64,000 nt of DNA from an uncultured Prevotellaceae bacterium (GCA_902786565.1 CADACW010000017.1:45164-109163), one strand, 5' to 3'; positions 36,862 through 45,669 are shown, numbered from the stretch's first letter. Translations and numbers: made by a program. Notes: generated by a model not told the origin, from the letters alone.

Positions 36862-36874
36862 ATACAGCAAAAAC

Positions 36875-38623
36875 ATGAAAGCGACATATAAACTTATTGC
36901 TGGTCTTCTCTGCTGCAACACCGTTGCAGCCCTCACCTCCTGCTCCGGCTTCCTGGAGGAACAGGTGCCACAGGCCACGCTCACCCAGGACGAGGTAAAG
37001 AACCCTGAGTATATCGACAACGTGCTCATCTCGGCCTACGCCGGACTGCTCAGCATCGAGGACATGAACTCCTCCTTCTCCCTCTGGAACTACGACACCC
37101 GCTCGGACGATGCCTATGTCGGCGGAGCAGACTTCTCCGACGGCGAACCCTTCCACATCCTGGAGAAGAGCAGCGGAGTGATGACCACCGACTGGCCATA
37201 CAACGACATCTGGAACCGTTTCTACAAATACCTCTCGCGCATCAGCCTGTCGCTCGACATGCTGGCTGTGGCCGACCAGGACAACGCCACCATACAGCAG
37301 CGCACCGCAGAGATGAAATTCCTGCGTGCCTACGGACATTTCCAGCTGAAGCGACTGTTCAAGAAAATACCGTTCGTGAACAAGCCCAACATGGAGGAGG
37401 ACGACTACAACAACCTCTCGAACACTGAGTACAGCAACGACGAGGGATGGCAGCAAATCATCAACGACCTGGAGGATGCCTACGCCGTGCTGCCCGACGT
37501 GCAGGCTGAGAAGGGCCGCCCCACGAAGGCCGCCTGCGCCGCTTTCCTGGCCAAGGTCTATCTCTACAAGGCTTACCGCCAGGACGATGCCAACAGCAAC
37601 CAGGTGACAGCCATCAACGAAGCCGACCTGCAGAAGGTCATCGAGTACACCGCCCCCACCATCTACGCCAACTACGGTCTGGAGACCGACCTGCACAACA
37701 ATTTCCGCCCCGAGGAGCAGTACGAGAACGGAAAGGAGTGCCTCTGGGCCATACAGTACTCGAAGAACGACGGCACCGTCTATGGCAACCTCAATTTCTC
37801 CTACCGACTCATCGTACCCTGTATTCCCAAGGTTCACGATGCCGGCTGCGACTTCTACAAGCCATCCATCAATCTGGTCAACGCCTACCGCACGAACAGC
37901 GACGGCCTGCCCGCGCTCGACGGTTCACCCGCCGAGGACTACACCGTCGGTTCCTCTCAGACCGTCGACCCGCGTCTCTTCGTCACCGTCGGCGTTCCCG
38001 GAACGCCTTACATGTTCAACACCAACTTCATGATGGACAAGACCAACACATGGAGCCGCTCGGGCGGAACATACGGCTATTTCGTCTCGCTGAAGCAGAA
38101 CGTCGACCCCGCACTGACCGACAGCTACCTCTTCGTGTGCGACAACCAGTGGGCCAGCTCCATGAACCGCGTCGTATTCCGCTATGCCGACGTGCTGCTC
38201 ATGCGTGCCGAAGCCATGGCACAGACCGGCAATACCGCCCAGGCCATAGCACTCGTCAACCAAGTGCGCACGCGCGCTGCCGATATGGCCCGCAACAGCA
38301 TCGTAGCTAACTATCCCAATAAATATGGCGTGCACTATGCCATTGGCAAATATAATGGTACATACTCCAAAGACGAGGCCATGAAGATTGTCAAGATGGA
38401 GCGCCGACTGGAGCTGGCCATGGAGAGCGAGCGATTCTTCGACCTCGTGCGCTGGGGCGACGCCGCCACCGTCATCAACCGTTTCTATAGCACGGAGAGC
38501 GAGAAGATGAATTTCCTCAGCGGCTCGATGTTCACAGCCAACAAGAACGAATATCTTCCCGTGCCCTGGGAGCAGCTCTCGGCATCTAACGGACACTACA
38601 CGCAGAACTGCGGACAGTGGTAA
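36875..38623 (+). CDS. SusD-like outer-membrane glycan-binding lipoprotein
   Basis: 582 residues from MKATYKLIAGLLCCNTVAAL with lipobox LTSC (about Cys20). The SusD fold is indicated by LRAYGHFQLKRLFKKIPFVN, the TPR-like helices, and C-terminal KMERRLELAMESERFFDLVRWG. It forms the lid over the SusC barrel and helps to capture glycan. The frame extends upstream to 36848, but the ATG at 36875 begins the signal peptide. Confidence 0.93.
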   Translation: MKATYKLIAGLLCCNTVAALTSCSGFLEEQVPQATLTQDEVKNPEYIDNVLISAYAGLLSIEDMNSSFSLWNYDTRSDDAYVGGADFSDGEPFHILEKSSGVMTTDWPYNDIWNRFYKYLSRISLSLDMLAVADQDNATIQQRTAEMKFLRAYGHFQLKRLFKKIPFVNKPNMEEDDYNNLSNTEYSNDEGWQQIINDLEDAYAVLPDVQAEKGRPTKAACAAFLAKVYLYKAYRQDDANSNQVTAINEADLQKVIEYTAPTIYANYGLETDLHNNFRPEEQYENGKECLWAIQYSKNDGTVYGNLNFSYRLIVPCIPKVHDAGCDFYKPSINLVNAYRTNSDGLPALDGSPAEDYTVGSSQTVDPRLFVTVGVPGTPYMFNTNFMMDKTNTWSRSGGTYGYFVSLKQNVDPALTDSYLFVCDNQWASSMNRVVFRYADVLLMRAEAMAQTGNTAQAIALVNQVRTRAADMARNSIVANYPNKYGVHYAIGKYNGTYSKDEAMKIVKMERRLELAMESERFFDLVRWGDAATVINRFYSTESEKMNFLSGSMFTANKNEYLPVPWEQLSASNGHYTQNCGQW

Positions 38624-38638
38624 TTGTTAATTTAGAGT

Positions 38639-38659
38639 GAAGAATGAAAAATGAAGAAT
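38639..38659. repeat. Heptad array after susD
   Basis: Three units GAAGAAT, GAAAAAT, GAAGAAT shortly after the susD stop. It is the reverse complement type of the array at 38768-38802, so the pair could form a hairpin across the start of the DUF4960 gene. Confidence 0.85.
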
Positions 38660-38736
38660 TTGCTACCGCTTTGGCGGGGCTAAAAAACAATAGAATTATG
38701 AATAATCAGGCTAAAAATTGTAATAAGGAAAGAAGC

Positions 38737-40137
38737 ATGGACATGATGATGAAGTTGCTCTGCGCAGCATTCTTCATCCTTCATTCTTCATTCTTCATTT
38801 CCTGCAGCGATGACAACACGGGCAGCATCGACGTGAGCGGTTCGTGCCTCGTGGAGAAGTTCGTGCTCAACGGACAATATGAAGCCACCATCAACACCGA
38901 AAAGCGACTGGTGAAGGTGAAGGTGCCAGTGGACTTCAACCAAAAGGGTAACATGGAGGTGACCGCCCTGACGGTGTCGCCCGGTGCACAGACCAACATG
39001 AAAGTGGGCGACCACGTGAACTTCGACGGCGACCGCACCCTGCACATCTTCAATGGCGACCTCGTCATGGACTATCAGGTGAGCGTGCGCAACGACGAGG
39101 CACTGCTCAAGCTCTTCATCCTCGAGGGTGTGAAGGGAGCCATCAATCAGGACGACAAGACTGTCAACGTCAGCGTGATGGCCAACAGCGGCATTGACCT
39201 GGAGAACGCCACCTTTGAGGTGGAGTGCAGCGAGGATGCCACCTGCAGCCCCGCCAGCGGGACAAAGGCCAACTTCCGCGAGCCATTCCAGCTGACACTC
39301 ACCGACAACACCGCCACCAACACCTATACGGTCAACGTGACGCTCATCGAGAACCCCGTGGCCATCTTCGTGGGCGATGCCGAGAATGTGGAACTGCTCA
39401 ACGACGAGGAGAAGGCCGCTGCCAAGTGGCTGACAGGCAACGTCGAGGGTGCCGCCTACGCTTCATGGGACATGGTGGCCAGCGGCAGCATCTCGCTCGA
39501 CGAGTGCAAGCTCATCTTCTTCCACCGCCACAGCCCTGCCTACGGCAATTACAACGGATTTGCCGAGGCTGCTACAGGCGCCATGACGGCACTGCCCAAG
39601 ATGAAGGAGTTCTGGAAGAACGGAGGTGCCTTCGTGCTCAGCCGCTCGGCCGTGAACTACGCCATCGCCCTCGGTGCCATGCCCGAGAACGTCTATCCCA
39701 ACAACTGCTGGGGCGGCGGAGGCGGTGAAGGCTCCGACCTCATGGGCGACGACCCCTGGCACTTCTTCGCCTACGACGTCAACCACCCGCTGTGGAAGAA
39801 TCTCGTCACCTATCCCGGCGCACCCGACGATGCCGTCTATACGCTCGACAACGGCTACACCATCTGTAACACCACGTCGCAGTTTGCCCTCTGGAATCCC
39901 TACACCGGCGTGGAAGCCTTTGAGGAAATCACCGGCAATCGCGGTCTGGCTCATGGTGGCGACGGTGCCATCGTGGCTTGGGAGCTGAAGGCTGCCAACG
40001 GCAACTACGGCAAGGGGGGCATCATCTGCTTCGGCACAGGACTCTTCGACTGGAACTCGCCAACGCCCTACACATCCGTCTATCATGACAACATGGGACG
40101 CATCATGCTCAACGCACTCGATTACCTAACCAAATAA
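38737..40137 (+). CDS. DUF4960 surface glycan-binding lipoprotein (BT1761-like)
   Basis: 466 residues from MDMMMKLLCAAFFILHSSFF with lipobox FISC. ATG 38737 is preferred over 38644 and 38698 because GGAAAG lies just upstream and the signal peptide starts there. Two Ig-like domains (about 30-200) precede the C-terminal DUF4960 domain (VAIFVGDAENVELLNDEEKA... to NALDYLTK), which resembles a trehalose-utilisation/ThuA-like fold. In B. theta the gene at this position of the levan locus (BT1761) is a levan-binding surface protein. The hydrophobic core of the signal peptide is encoded by a heptad array. Confidence 0.82.
   Translation: MDMMMKLLCAAFFILHSSFFISCSDDNTGSIDVSGSCLVEKFVLNGQYEATINTEKRLVKVKVPVDFNQKGNMEVTALTVSPGAQTNMKVGDHVNFDGDRTLHIFNGDLVMDYQVSVRNDEALLKLFILEGVKGAINQDDKTVNVSVMANSGIDLENATFEVECSEDATCSPASGTKANFREPFQLTLTDNTATNTYTVNVTLIENPVAIFVGDAENVELLNDEEKAAAKWLTGNVEGAAYASWDMVASGSISLDECKLIFFHRHSPAYGNYNGFAEAATGAMTALPKMKEFWKNGGAFVLSRSAVNYAIALGAMPENVYPNNCWGGGGGEGSDLMGDDPWHFFAYDVNHPLWKNLVTYPGAPDDAVYTLDNGYTICNTTSQFALWNPYTGVEAFEEITGNRGLAHGGDGAIVAWELKAANGNYGKGGIICFGTGLFDWNSPTPYTSVYHDNMGRIMLNALDYLTK
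38768..38802. repeat. Heptad array encoding a signal-peptide core
   Basis: Five units (CATTCTT, CATCCTT, CATTCTT, CATTCTT, CATTTCC) translate into FFILHSSFFIS directly before the lipobox cysteine of the DUF4960 protein. Confidence 0.9.
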
Positions 40138-40150
40138 AAAAGCCACCATT

Positions 40151-41773
40151 ATGAAAACCAACAATATGAAGCATTACCTCCTGGATTGTCTCCTATGCTG
40201 CAATATCATTGCAGCCCCAGCAACCCTCGCCTCCTGCAGTGACGACGATTTCAGCGGCGACCCCGACCGCGACTGGGCAGGCACCACCACCTTCTTCACA
40301 CCTACCGACGAACAGGGCTTCGGCACCTACTACACCCCCACCGTGGGACGTGTCGGCGACCCCATGCCCTTCTACGACCAGCGGACAGGAGAATTCAAGG
40401 TGCTCTACCTGCAGGAGTTCATCAATAACATGAGCCACCGCTTCCACCCCATCTGGGCCGTGGCCACCAAGGACGGCGCCAGCTACGAGTCGCTGGGCGA
40501 ACTGCTGCCCTTCGGCGCCAACGACTATCAGCAGGATGCTGCACTCGGCACAGGCTGCGCCTACGAGAAGGACGGCACCTACTACATCTACTACACAGGC
40601 CACAACGGCAACTGCAAGAACCGCGAGGTGGTGATGCGCGCCACGTCCTCCGATTTCAAGACCTGGACGAAGGACGAGCTGTGGACACTCAACGGCCCCG
40701 ACTACGGCTACTCAGGCAACGACTTCCGCGACCCGCAGGTCTTCGTGGCCGACGACAACCTCTACCACATGGTCATCGCCACCTATCCCGCCGGCGGAGG
40801 CGACCCCTGCTTTGCAGAGTTCAAGTCAGCCGACCTGAAGACCTGGGAGCATGTCGGCCGCATCCGCATGATCTGGGACCGTATGCTCGAGTGCCCCGAC
40901 ATCTTCAAGATGGGCGACTACTGGTACATGGTGTACAGCGAGAGCTTCCGCACCTCGTGGAGCCGCAAGGTGAAGTACATGATGGCCCGCAGCTACAACG
41001 AGCTGAAGAGTTGCTTCAACGATGGTCCGAAGTGGCCCGCCGACGGCCATGAGGGCGTGCTCGACAGCCGAGCCTTCTACGCCGGCAAGACGGCCTCCAA
41101 CGGCACCGACCGCTTCATCTGGGGATGGTGCCCCTTCCGCTCGGGGGGCGACATCCACGAGAAGAACATCAACGTGGGCGCCGGCGACGGCAACGAGCCG
41201 AACTGGAGCGGTGCCCTCGTCTGCCACAAGCTCATACAGCATGCCGACGGCACGCTGACACTCGGAGCCGTGCCCGCCATGGCCGCCAAGTACAGCAAGA
41301 CCGTTGCTGCAAACGTGATGGCTTCCAACGGATACAACGGTGGGGCGCTGAGTGGCGACGGGGCCTTCGTGCTCTACAACCGCTTGGGCACTTGCAACCA
41401 CATCGCCTTCACGGTGAAGACCTCGAACAACTGGGACAAGTTCGGCATCTCCTTCGTCCGAGGCACTGACTCGAAGAAATACTACACCATAGTGGTCAAC
41501 CCCGAGGATGAGAACCACCGCAAGGTGAACTTCGAGCAGGAAGGCGAAGAGGGCAAGGGATTCATAGAGGGCATCGACGGATACTGGTTCGAGCGCCCTG
41601 CCGACAACACATATAACGTTGACATCTACACCGACAACTCAGTCCTGGTGATGTATATCAATGATGTCTGCGCCTACACACAGCGCATCTACGGCATACA
41701 GAAAAACTGCTGGAGCATCAACAACTACGGAGGCTCCGTCACCGTCAGCGACGTGAAGGTCAGCCAGCAATAG
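40151..41773 (+). CDS. Surface GH32 lipoprotein (endo-fructanase type, BT1760-like position)
   Basis: 540 residues; lipobox LASC (about Cys29). The five-bladed propeller shows the GH32 motifs in divergent form: VGDPMPFYD in place of WMNDPNG (nucleophile Asp about 68), FRDPQV (about 192) and ECPD (acid/base Glu about 247). The C-terminal beta-sandwich (about 385-540) binds or stabilises. Its place after SusC-SusD-DUF4960 matches B. theta BT1760, a surface endo-levanase. Levan versus inulin specificity cannot be read from sequence. It lies 13 bases after the DUF4960 gene in the same operon and is followed by a terminator. Confidence 0.83.
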   Translation: MKTNNMKHYLLDCLLCCNIIAAPATLASCSDDDFSGDPDRDWAGTTTFFTPTDEQGFGTYYTPTVGRVGDPMPFYDQRTGEFKVLYLQEFINNMSHRFHPIWAVATKDGASYESLGELLPFGANDYQQDAALGTGCAYEKDGTYYIYYTGHNGNCKNREVVMRATSSDFKTWTKDELWTLNGPDYGYSGNDFRDPQVFVADDNLYHMVIATYPAGGGDPCFAEFKSADLKTWEHVGRIRMIWDRMLECPDIFKMGDYWYMVYSESFRTSWSRKVKYMMARSYNELKSCFNDGPKWPADGHEGVLDSRAFYAGKTASNGTDRFIWGWCPFRSGGDIHEKNINVGAGDGNEPNWSGALVCHKLIQHADGTLTLGAVPAMAAKYSKTVAANVMASNGYNGGALSGDGAFVLYNRLGTCNHIAFTVKTSNNWDKFGISFVRGTDSKKYYTIVVNPEDENHRKVNFEQEGEEGKGFIEGIDGYWFERPADNTYNVDIYTDNSVLVMYINDVCAYTQRIYGIQKNCWSINNYGGSVTVSDVKVSQQ

Positions 41774-41853
41774 TAAAACGGCCAAACGGACAAGGCTGTT
41801 AGTTCTTGCCATTGGTTAGGAATTGTTTTTCAGGATAACTTTTTAAATCAATT

Positions 41854-41900
41854 AGCCAATGTGTGTCCGACGATTTCCTGTCGGGCACACATTGGCTTTT
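41854..41900 (+). terminator. Terminator of the susC-GH32 operon
   Basis: Long inverted repeat AGCCAATGTGTGTCCGAC / GTCGGGCACACATTGGCT with a short loop and T-run. The rest of 41774-42016 has no gene. Confidence 0.88.
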
Positions 41901-42016
41901 GTGCTAATTCCTTGCCGAAAACATACCCAAAGGGCTAAAAATTGCTGAAAAGCGGCAAAATTCTTTGGAATACCTGAAAACACGTTAGTTTTATTAGTTA
42001 GTAGTTAGTTATTTTT

Positions 42017-42423
42017 ATGAGAAAGTACTGTTTCTCGTGTTTAGCAATGGTGGCTGCCCTCTCGGCAGCTACCATTGTAGGTTGTTCAAAAGATGACCAT
42101 GGTCAGGACTACAACCCGCTCATTGACGACCCCAAGGAGGAAGAGCAGCAGCCTGCTGACGATGGTGGTTCTGCCACTGCCGGGTACGACGAGTTGTATC
42201 GTCCTCAGATTCACTACACTCCTGCCAAGAACTGGATTAACGACCCCAACGGATTGGTTTGTGTCGATGGTGTTACCAGTCGTCTGTCGAAATCTTCACC
42301 CAACAGGGCACTATGGCCATGACGAACCTTGTGTTCCCGCAGTCCATCTACAACAGCTTGACGGTTGAAGGTGCCACGTGTGAGGCTAAGGTTCGAGAGC
42401 TGAAGAGTGTTTGGAAGAAATAG
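42017..42423 (+). pseudogene. GH32 lipoprotein pseudogene with ~1.2 kb internal deletion
   Basis: The N-terminal part has a lipoprotein signal (IVGC), a Glu/Asp-rich linker and the canonical motif NWINDPNGLVCVDG. After about 42275 the frame changes to that of a GH32 C-terminus: SSVEIFTQQGTMAMTNLVFP to stop TAG 42421-42423 (compare RCSIEAFDAEGKMAMTNLVF in the intact GH32 at 48499). All catalytic material after the first motif, roughly 400 codons, is lost. The junction reads GGTGTTACCAGTC and may involve short ACCA homology. The remaining ends show little decay. Confidence 0.85.
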
Positions 42424-42454
42424 TCAGCAGAGCAGAAGAGATAGTTCTCAAAGT

Positions 42455-42490
42455 GACGCCCAGGCTTCCACGTGGAAGTCTGGGCGTTTG
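42455..42490. terminator. Convergent terminator
   Basis: Hairpin GACGCCCAG.CTTCC / GGAAG.CTGGGCGT followed by TTTGTCT, between the GH32 pseudogene and the convergent GH2 gene. Confidence 0.75.
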
Positions 42491-42499
42491 TCTCAAATA

Positions 42500-44770
42500 T
42501 CAATTGTTAATTGTCAGTCTGGCGGTGGGAAAGCCTTTGGCTGCGACGGTCAGCACGGCCTTTCCTTTCTTGCCTGCCTGGCGGACGACGGCGAGGGCAC
42601 GGCCATGCCACACGTGGTGACGGGCGTCGAAGTAGGGGTCATTGTCCTTGATGTCGGCATTGCCTGCTGCCAGCAGGGTGGCAGCGCCAGTCACGCTGAA
42701 GGTCAATTCGGTGTCGGCGGTGGGCACCACGCGGCCCTGGGCATCGACTATCTCAACGGCGACGAAAGTGAGGGGCGTTAATTGATAATTGGGCGTCGGC
42801 TTGGGTTCTGGGGTGAGGCGTATGGCTACGGGTGCTCCGGCGGTCTGCAGCTGGGCACGCTCGGTGCCAGCCACGGTGCGCAGTGTGCCCGGCTGGTAGT
42901 TCAGGGTGAAGACGGTCTTCATCTCCTTGGTCTCCTGCTCGCCAATCAGCTGGTCGTTCAGATAGAGGCTCACCTTCGGCTGGCGGCTGTACACCTCTAC
43001 CTGGATGGGCTTGCCCTCCCAGCCGGGCCAAGTCCAGCTCTGCTGTGTGGGCCATGTGCTCCACATCGATGTCTTCACCTTGCCGATATAGCCGTCGGGC
43101 TCGCGCACGGCAATGGCCGTTGGGCCGCCGTTCCAGAGCATTGAGCGATAATAACTGATGGGCTTACGCATGCCGGTCAGGTCTACATCGCCGCAGTAGG
43201 CGGCATGCCAGGGGTATAGCGGACGCTCCCACGACTCGCCGGGCACATCGCCCTCGTAGTAGGTACGGCCAATGCCCGACTCGCCTATGTAGTCGTGTCC
43301 GGTCCACACGAAGTCGCCCAGAATGTAGTCGTGGTTCAGCACGGTCTGGTAGTTGCGCCAGGCGTCACGCGGGTAGCTCTCCGTCTGCATCATCACACGG
43401 CTTGGCACACGCTCGTGGTCGCTCTCGGCCTTGAAAATCATATAGTTATAGCCCACAATGTCGTGTTCGGCAGCCAGCGGGTCGTAGATGTCCCAGTCGC
43501 GGTCCCAGGCGGCCAGTGCCGAGGTGACGGGCCGGTGCTGCGGGTCGTCGGCACGGACACGTGCCCTGAGGTGGTGGGCCGTCTTGACGATTTCAATCTT
43601 CTTGCGCTCTATCACCTCGTTGCCCGTGCTCCAGCAGAAGATGCTGGGGTGCAGGCGGTCGCGCAGCACCATGGCATCGACATCGCGCTGCCACCACTGG
43701 TCGAACAGGGTGGAGTAGTCGAAGTTGTTGTCGTTCTTCTTCTCCCTCCAGCCGTCGAAAGCCTCGTCGATGACCAGCAACCCCAACTCGTCGCAAGCGC
43801 TGAGGAATGCCTCCGAAGGCGGGTTGTGAGATGTGCGCACGGCGTTGAATCCAGCCTGCTTCATCAGCCGGGCCTTGCGGTATTCGGCATCGTCGTAGGC
43901 AGCGGCTCCGAGTATGCCGTTGTCGTGGTGCACGCAGGCACCATTGAGCAGCAGCGGCTGGCCGTTGAGCAGCAGTCCGCGCTCGGCGCTGTATTCGATG
44001 GTGCGCAGGCCGTAGGTCACGGGTATGCAGTCGCCTTCGGGTATAGTGAGTTCGGTATGATAGAGATAGGGGTCGCTGGGCGACCAGAGGCGGGCGTTCT
44101 CCACCTTGATGGTGCGCTGAAGCGGACGTGTGGAGCCGTCGGGCAGCACAACCGTGGCGGTGAAGTCGACACGGCAGGTGCCAGCAGCCGCAGCACCGGT
44201 CAGGGTATAGGCAACGCTCCAGTCGTCGATGTAGGTTTGAGGGGTGGTGACGAGCCACACATTGCGGTAGATGCCTGAGCCTGAGTACCAGCGGCAGTTG
44301 GGTTGCTGCGCATTGTCAACGCTGACCACCACCTCGTTGCGCCCTATATTAATATAAGGTGTGGCGTCTACCCAGAACGACGAGTAGCCGTATGGCCATC
44401 CGCCGGCCAGATGGCCGTTGACGTAGACGTGCGAGTTCATGTAGACGCCCTCGAAGTAGAGGCGCACCTTCTTGTCGGCGTAGGCCTTGCCCAGCGTCAG
44501 TGTGCGCCGATACCAGCCCTTGCCCGTAGGCAGATAGCCACCGGCACCGCCTGCGGGTGCCGTCTTGTCAAACTGGTGCCTGATGCTCCAGTCGTGGGGC
44601 AGCGTCACGGCCTGTGCGCGGGTGAAGTCGCTGTCGTTCTCTACAAACTGCCATTCAGTGTTGAGCAGCTGCTTGCGCTGGATGGCCGTGGTCTTTGCCG
44701 CTGCGGCCTCAGCCGAGGTCAGCAGCATCGCTGCCATGAGCAGCGTGGTAGTCGTCCGGTGGATGGTCAT
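42500..44770 (-). CDS. Secreted GH2 family glycosidase (beta-galactosidase type)
   Basis: 756 residues; signal peptide to about residue 24. Sugar-binding jelly roll (about 30-200), Ig-like domain, then TIM barrel with acid/base STGNEV (Glu about 385) and nucleophile in MMQTESYP (Glu about 462). A C-terminal region with Ig-like domains (about 560-756, DUF4982-like) follows. Substrate inferred as beta-galactoside; beta-glucuronidase or related activity is possible. Minus strand between the two halves of the fructan locus and near GH30, so it probably serves another glycan. The last codons and stop (LTINN) lie in a heptad array at 42501-42514, and two more heptads (42778-42791) encode NYQLT. Confidence 0.85.
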   Translation of the reverse strand: MTIHRTTTTLLMAAMLLTSAEAAAAKTTAIQRKQLLNTEWQFVENDSDFTRAQAVTLPHDWSIRHQFDKTAPAGGAGGYLPTGKGWYRRTLTLGKAYADKKVRLYFEGVYMNSHVYVNGHLAGGWPYGYSSFWVDATPYINIGRNEVVVSVDNAQQPNCRWYSGSGIYRNVWLVTTPQTYIDDWSVAYTLTGAAAAGTCRVDFTATVVLPDGSTRPLQRTIKVENARLWSPSDPYLYHTELTIPEGDCIPVTYGLRTIEYSAERGLLLNGQPLLLNGACVHHDNGILGAAAYDDAEYRKARLMKQAGFNAVRTSHNPPSEAFLSACDELGLLVIDEAFDGWREKKNDNNFDYSTLFDQWWQRDVDAMVLRDRLHPSIFCWSTGNEVIERKKIEIVKTAHHLRARVRADDPQHRPVTSALAAWDRDWDIYDPLAAEHDIVGYNYMIFKAESDHERVPSRVMMQTESYPRDAWRNYQTVLNHDYILGDFVWTGHDYIGESGIGRTYYEGDVPGESWERPLYPWHAAYCGDVDLTGMRKPISYYRSMLWNGGPTAIAVREPDGYIGKVKTSMWSTWPTQQSWTWPGWEGKPIQVEVYSRQPKVSLYLNDQLIGEQETKEMKTVFTLNYQPGTLRTVAGTERAQLQTAGAPVAIRLTPEPKPTPNYQLTPLTFVAVEIVDAQGRVVPTADTELTFSVTGAATLLAAGNADIKDNDPYFDARHHVWHGRALAVVRQAGKKGKAVLTVAAKGFPTARLTINN
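42501..42514. repeat. Heptad units over the GH2 stop
   Basis: AATTGTT and AATTGTC units; the reverse complement supplies codons for TINN and the stop. A similar pair lies at 42778-42791 inside the gene. Confidence 0.65.
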
Positions 44771-44798
44771 GTTTTTTTCAGTTCTTTTGCTTAGGCAT

Positions 44799-44900
44799 CT
44801 ATTCTGATGCTGAGACGGAATGACGGTCTCTATACTTGAAATAAATAAGCCCTACTATGGCAAGCAAGGCCATTGAGCCTGATACAATTAATGTGTTCAT
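44799..44900 (-). CDS. 33-residue single-pass membrane peptide
   Basis: Reads MNTLIVSGSMALLAIVGLIY then FKYRDRHSVSASE and stop TAG (44801-44799). One hydrophobic helix (about 2-20) with a positively charged flank. The ATG overlaps the stop of the DUF6722 gene (ATGA, 44900-44897) and follows its AAAGGAAAGAAG stretch, indicating translational coupling. No family recognised; it may be a partner of the DUF6722 membrane protein. Confidence 0.6.
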   Translation of the reverse strand: MNTLIVSGSMALLAIVGLIYFKYRDRHSVSASE

Positions 44901-45103
44901 TTCTTCTTTCCTTTCTTACTATTTTGTTTAGGAGTATCGTCAGAGACAAGGATTAGGCCGATGATTAACACCACTATGGAAAGTATAACAACCATGTACA
45001 CTATGATAGGCTCCTCCATGTCAGCAAAAATAGTAGATAGCAGCAGTGCCGTTACCATATACTTTGCGATGTCCATCAGCCATTTGCCAAACTCTTTCTT
45101 CAT
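44897..45103 (-). CDS. DUF6722-type small membrane protein
   Basis: 68 residues from MKKEFGKWLMDIAKYMVTAL; an in-frame ATG at 45124 overlaps the promoter and is unlikely. Two membrane helices (about 15-30 and 37-58) and a Lys-rich cytoplasmic tail ending KKGKKK. Resembles the DUF6722 family common in Bacteroidales; role unknown. The predicted transcription start (about 45105) is within two or three bases of the ATG, so the mRNA may be leaderless. A 33-residue membrane peptide overlaps its 3' end. Confidence 0.7.
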   Translation of the reverse strand: MKKEFGKWLMDIAKYMVTALLLSTIFADMEEPIIVYMVVILSIVVLIIGLILVSDDTPKQNSKKGKKK

Positions 45104-45111
45104 CTTGGCTG

Positions 45112-45142
45112 CAAAGTTAAGCATTATTCCTCAGACCGCCAA
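45112..45142 (-). promoter_or_regulatory. Promoter of the DUF6722 gene
   Basis: Minus-strand TAACTTTG (45119-45112) with TTG (45142-45140) exactly 20 bases upstream. Confidence 0.7.
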
Positions 45143-45182
45143 AGGATTCGCCGGAAAAAAAACGCGGGGAATCATTAAAAAC

Positions 45183-45222
45183 TACAGCCGCAGGACATCG
45201 GGCGGATGCCTGCGGCTGTAAA
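45183..45222. terminator. Hairpin ACAGCCGCAGG / CCTGCGGCTGT
   Basis: Strong GC stem with a ~14-base loop, followed by AAAACG and preceded by ATTAAAAACT. It may terminate transcripts from the right or be an intergenic repeat. At 45264-45336 there is a further inverted repeat (CGCCGGATT / AATCCGGCG). Confidence 0.5.
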
Positions 45223-45343
45223 ACGTTCGCGCCGTTCGCATTACAAATGCTTATATTCAGTCCCGCCGGATTCTTGGACGAGCCAAGCGTCACCCTGCGG
45301 GATGCCGAGCGGCAAATCCGGCGGAACGGAGGTGTTTACTTCA

Positions 45344-45486
45344 CTACGTTAGAGGGCAATTAGTTGCGGATTTTAGGCTATCAAGTTCTCTGCTGCTTGC
45401 AATCCTGCGGGAGAGGATGGTGCCGTCGGGGGCGAAGATAATCTTGTGAGGGATCCCGGTTTCCCAGCCGTTGAAACGGCTGGCTA
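45344..45486 (-). pseudogene. Remnant of a thioredoxin-like (TlpA/AhpC type) protein C-terminus
   Basis: On the minus strand: FNGWETGIPHKIIFAPDGTI followed by LSRRIASSREL and a stop at 45344. The GIP.KIIF.PDG.I pattern is the cis-proline/last-strand region of thioredoxin-fold proteins. No N-terminal part or CxxC motif remains upstream. Probably a relic; chance similarity cannot be excluded. Confidence 0.4.
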
Positions 45487-45600
45487 TCGCTGTCTGGCCC
45501 CTATGGTGCATTGGGTTGCATAAGTGCGAAACTCCTTTAATCCCCTAACTTGAGTGTCAGTTTTTTTTATTCCCACCAAAAACAGCCCAAATACCCCCCT

Positions 45601-45669
45601 CAGAGATAAGTGCCACTTATCTCGGAGATAAGTGCCTTTTATCTCGGAGATAAGTGGCACTTATCTCTG
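45601..45669. repeat. 69-bp palindromic cluster of AGATAAGTG units
   Basis: 23-base arms 45601-45623 and 45647-45669 are perfect reverse complements. The 23 bases between them form a further stem with the same AGATAAGTG/CTTATCT core. Located 78 bases past the GH30 stop, after a segment (AAATACCCCCCT) also seen at the right edge of the window (63986-63997). Confidence 0.92.

Noticed and set aside
45240-45362. Plus-strand frame reading FLDEPSVTLRDAERQIRRNG
   Set aside because: Short, overlaps an inverted repeat and a likely thioredoxin remnant on the other strand, and has no start signal.
45601-45669. Simple terminator of GH30
   Set aside because: The nested palindrome has no T-run on the minus strand next to the stem and its repeated unit structure points to a repeat element, although it may also stop transcription.
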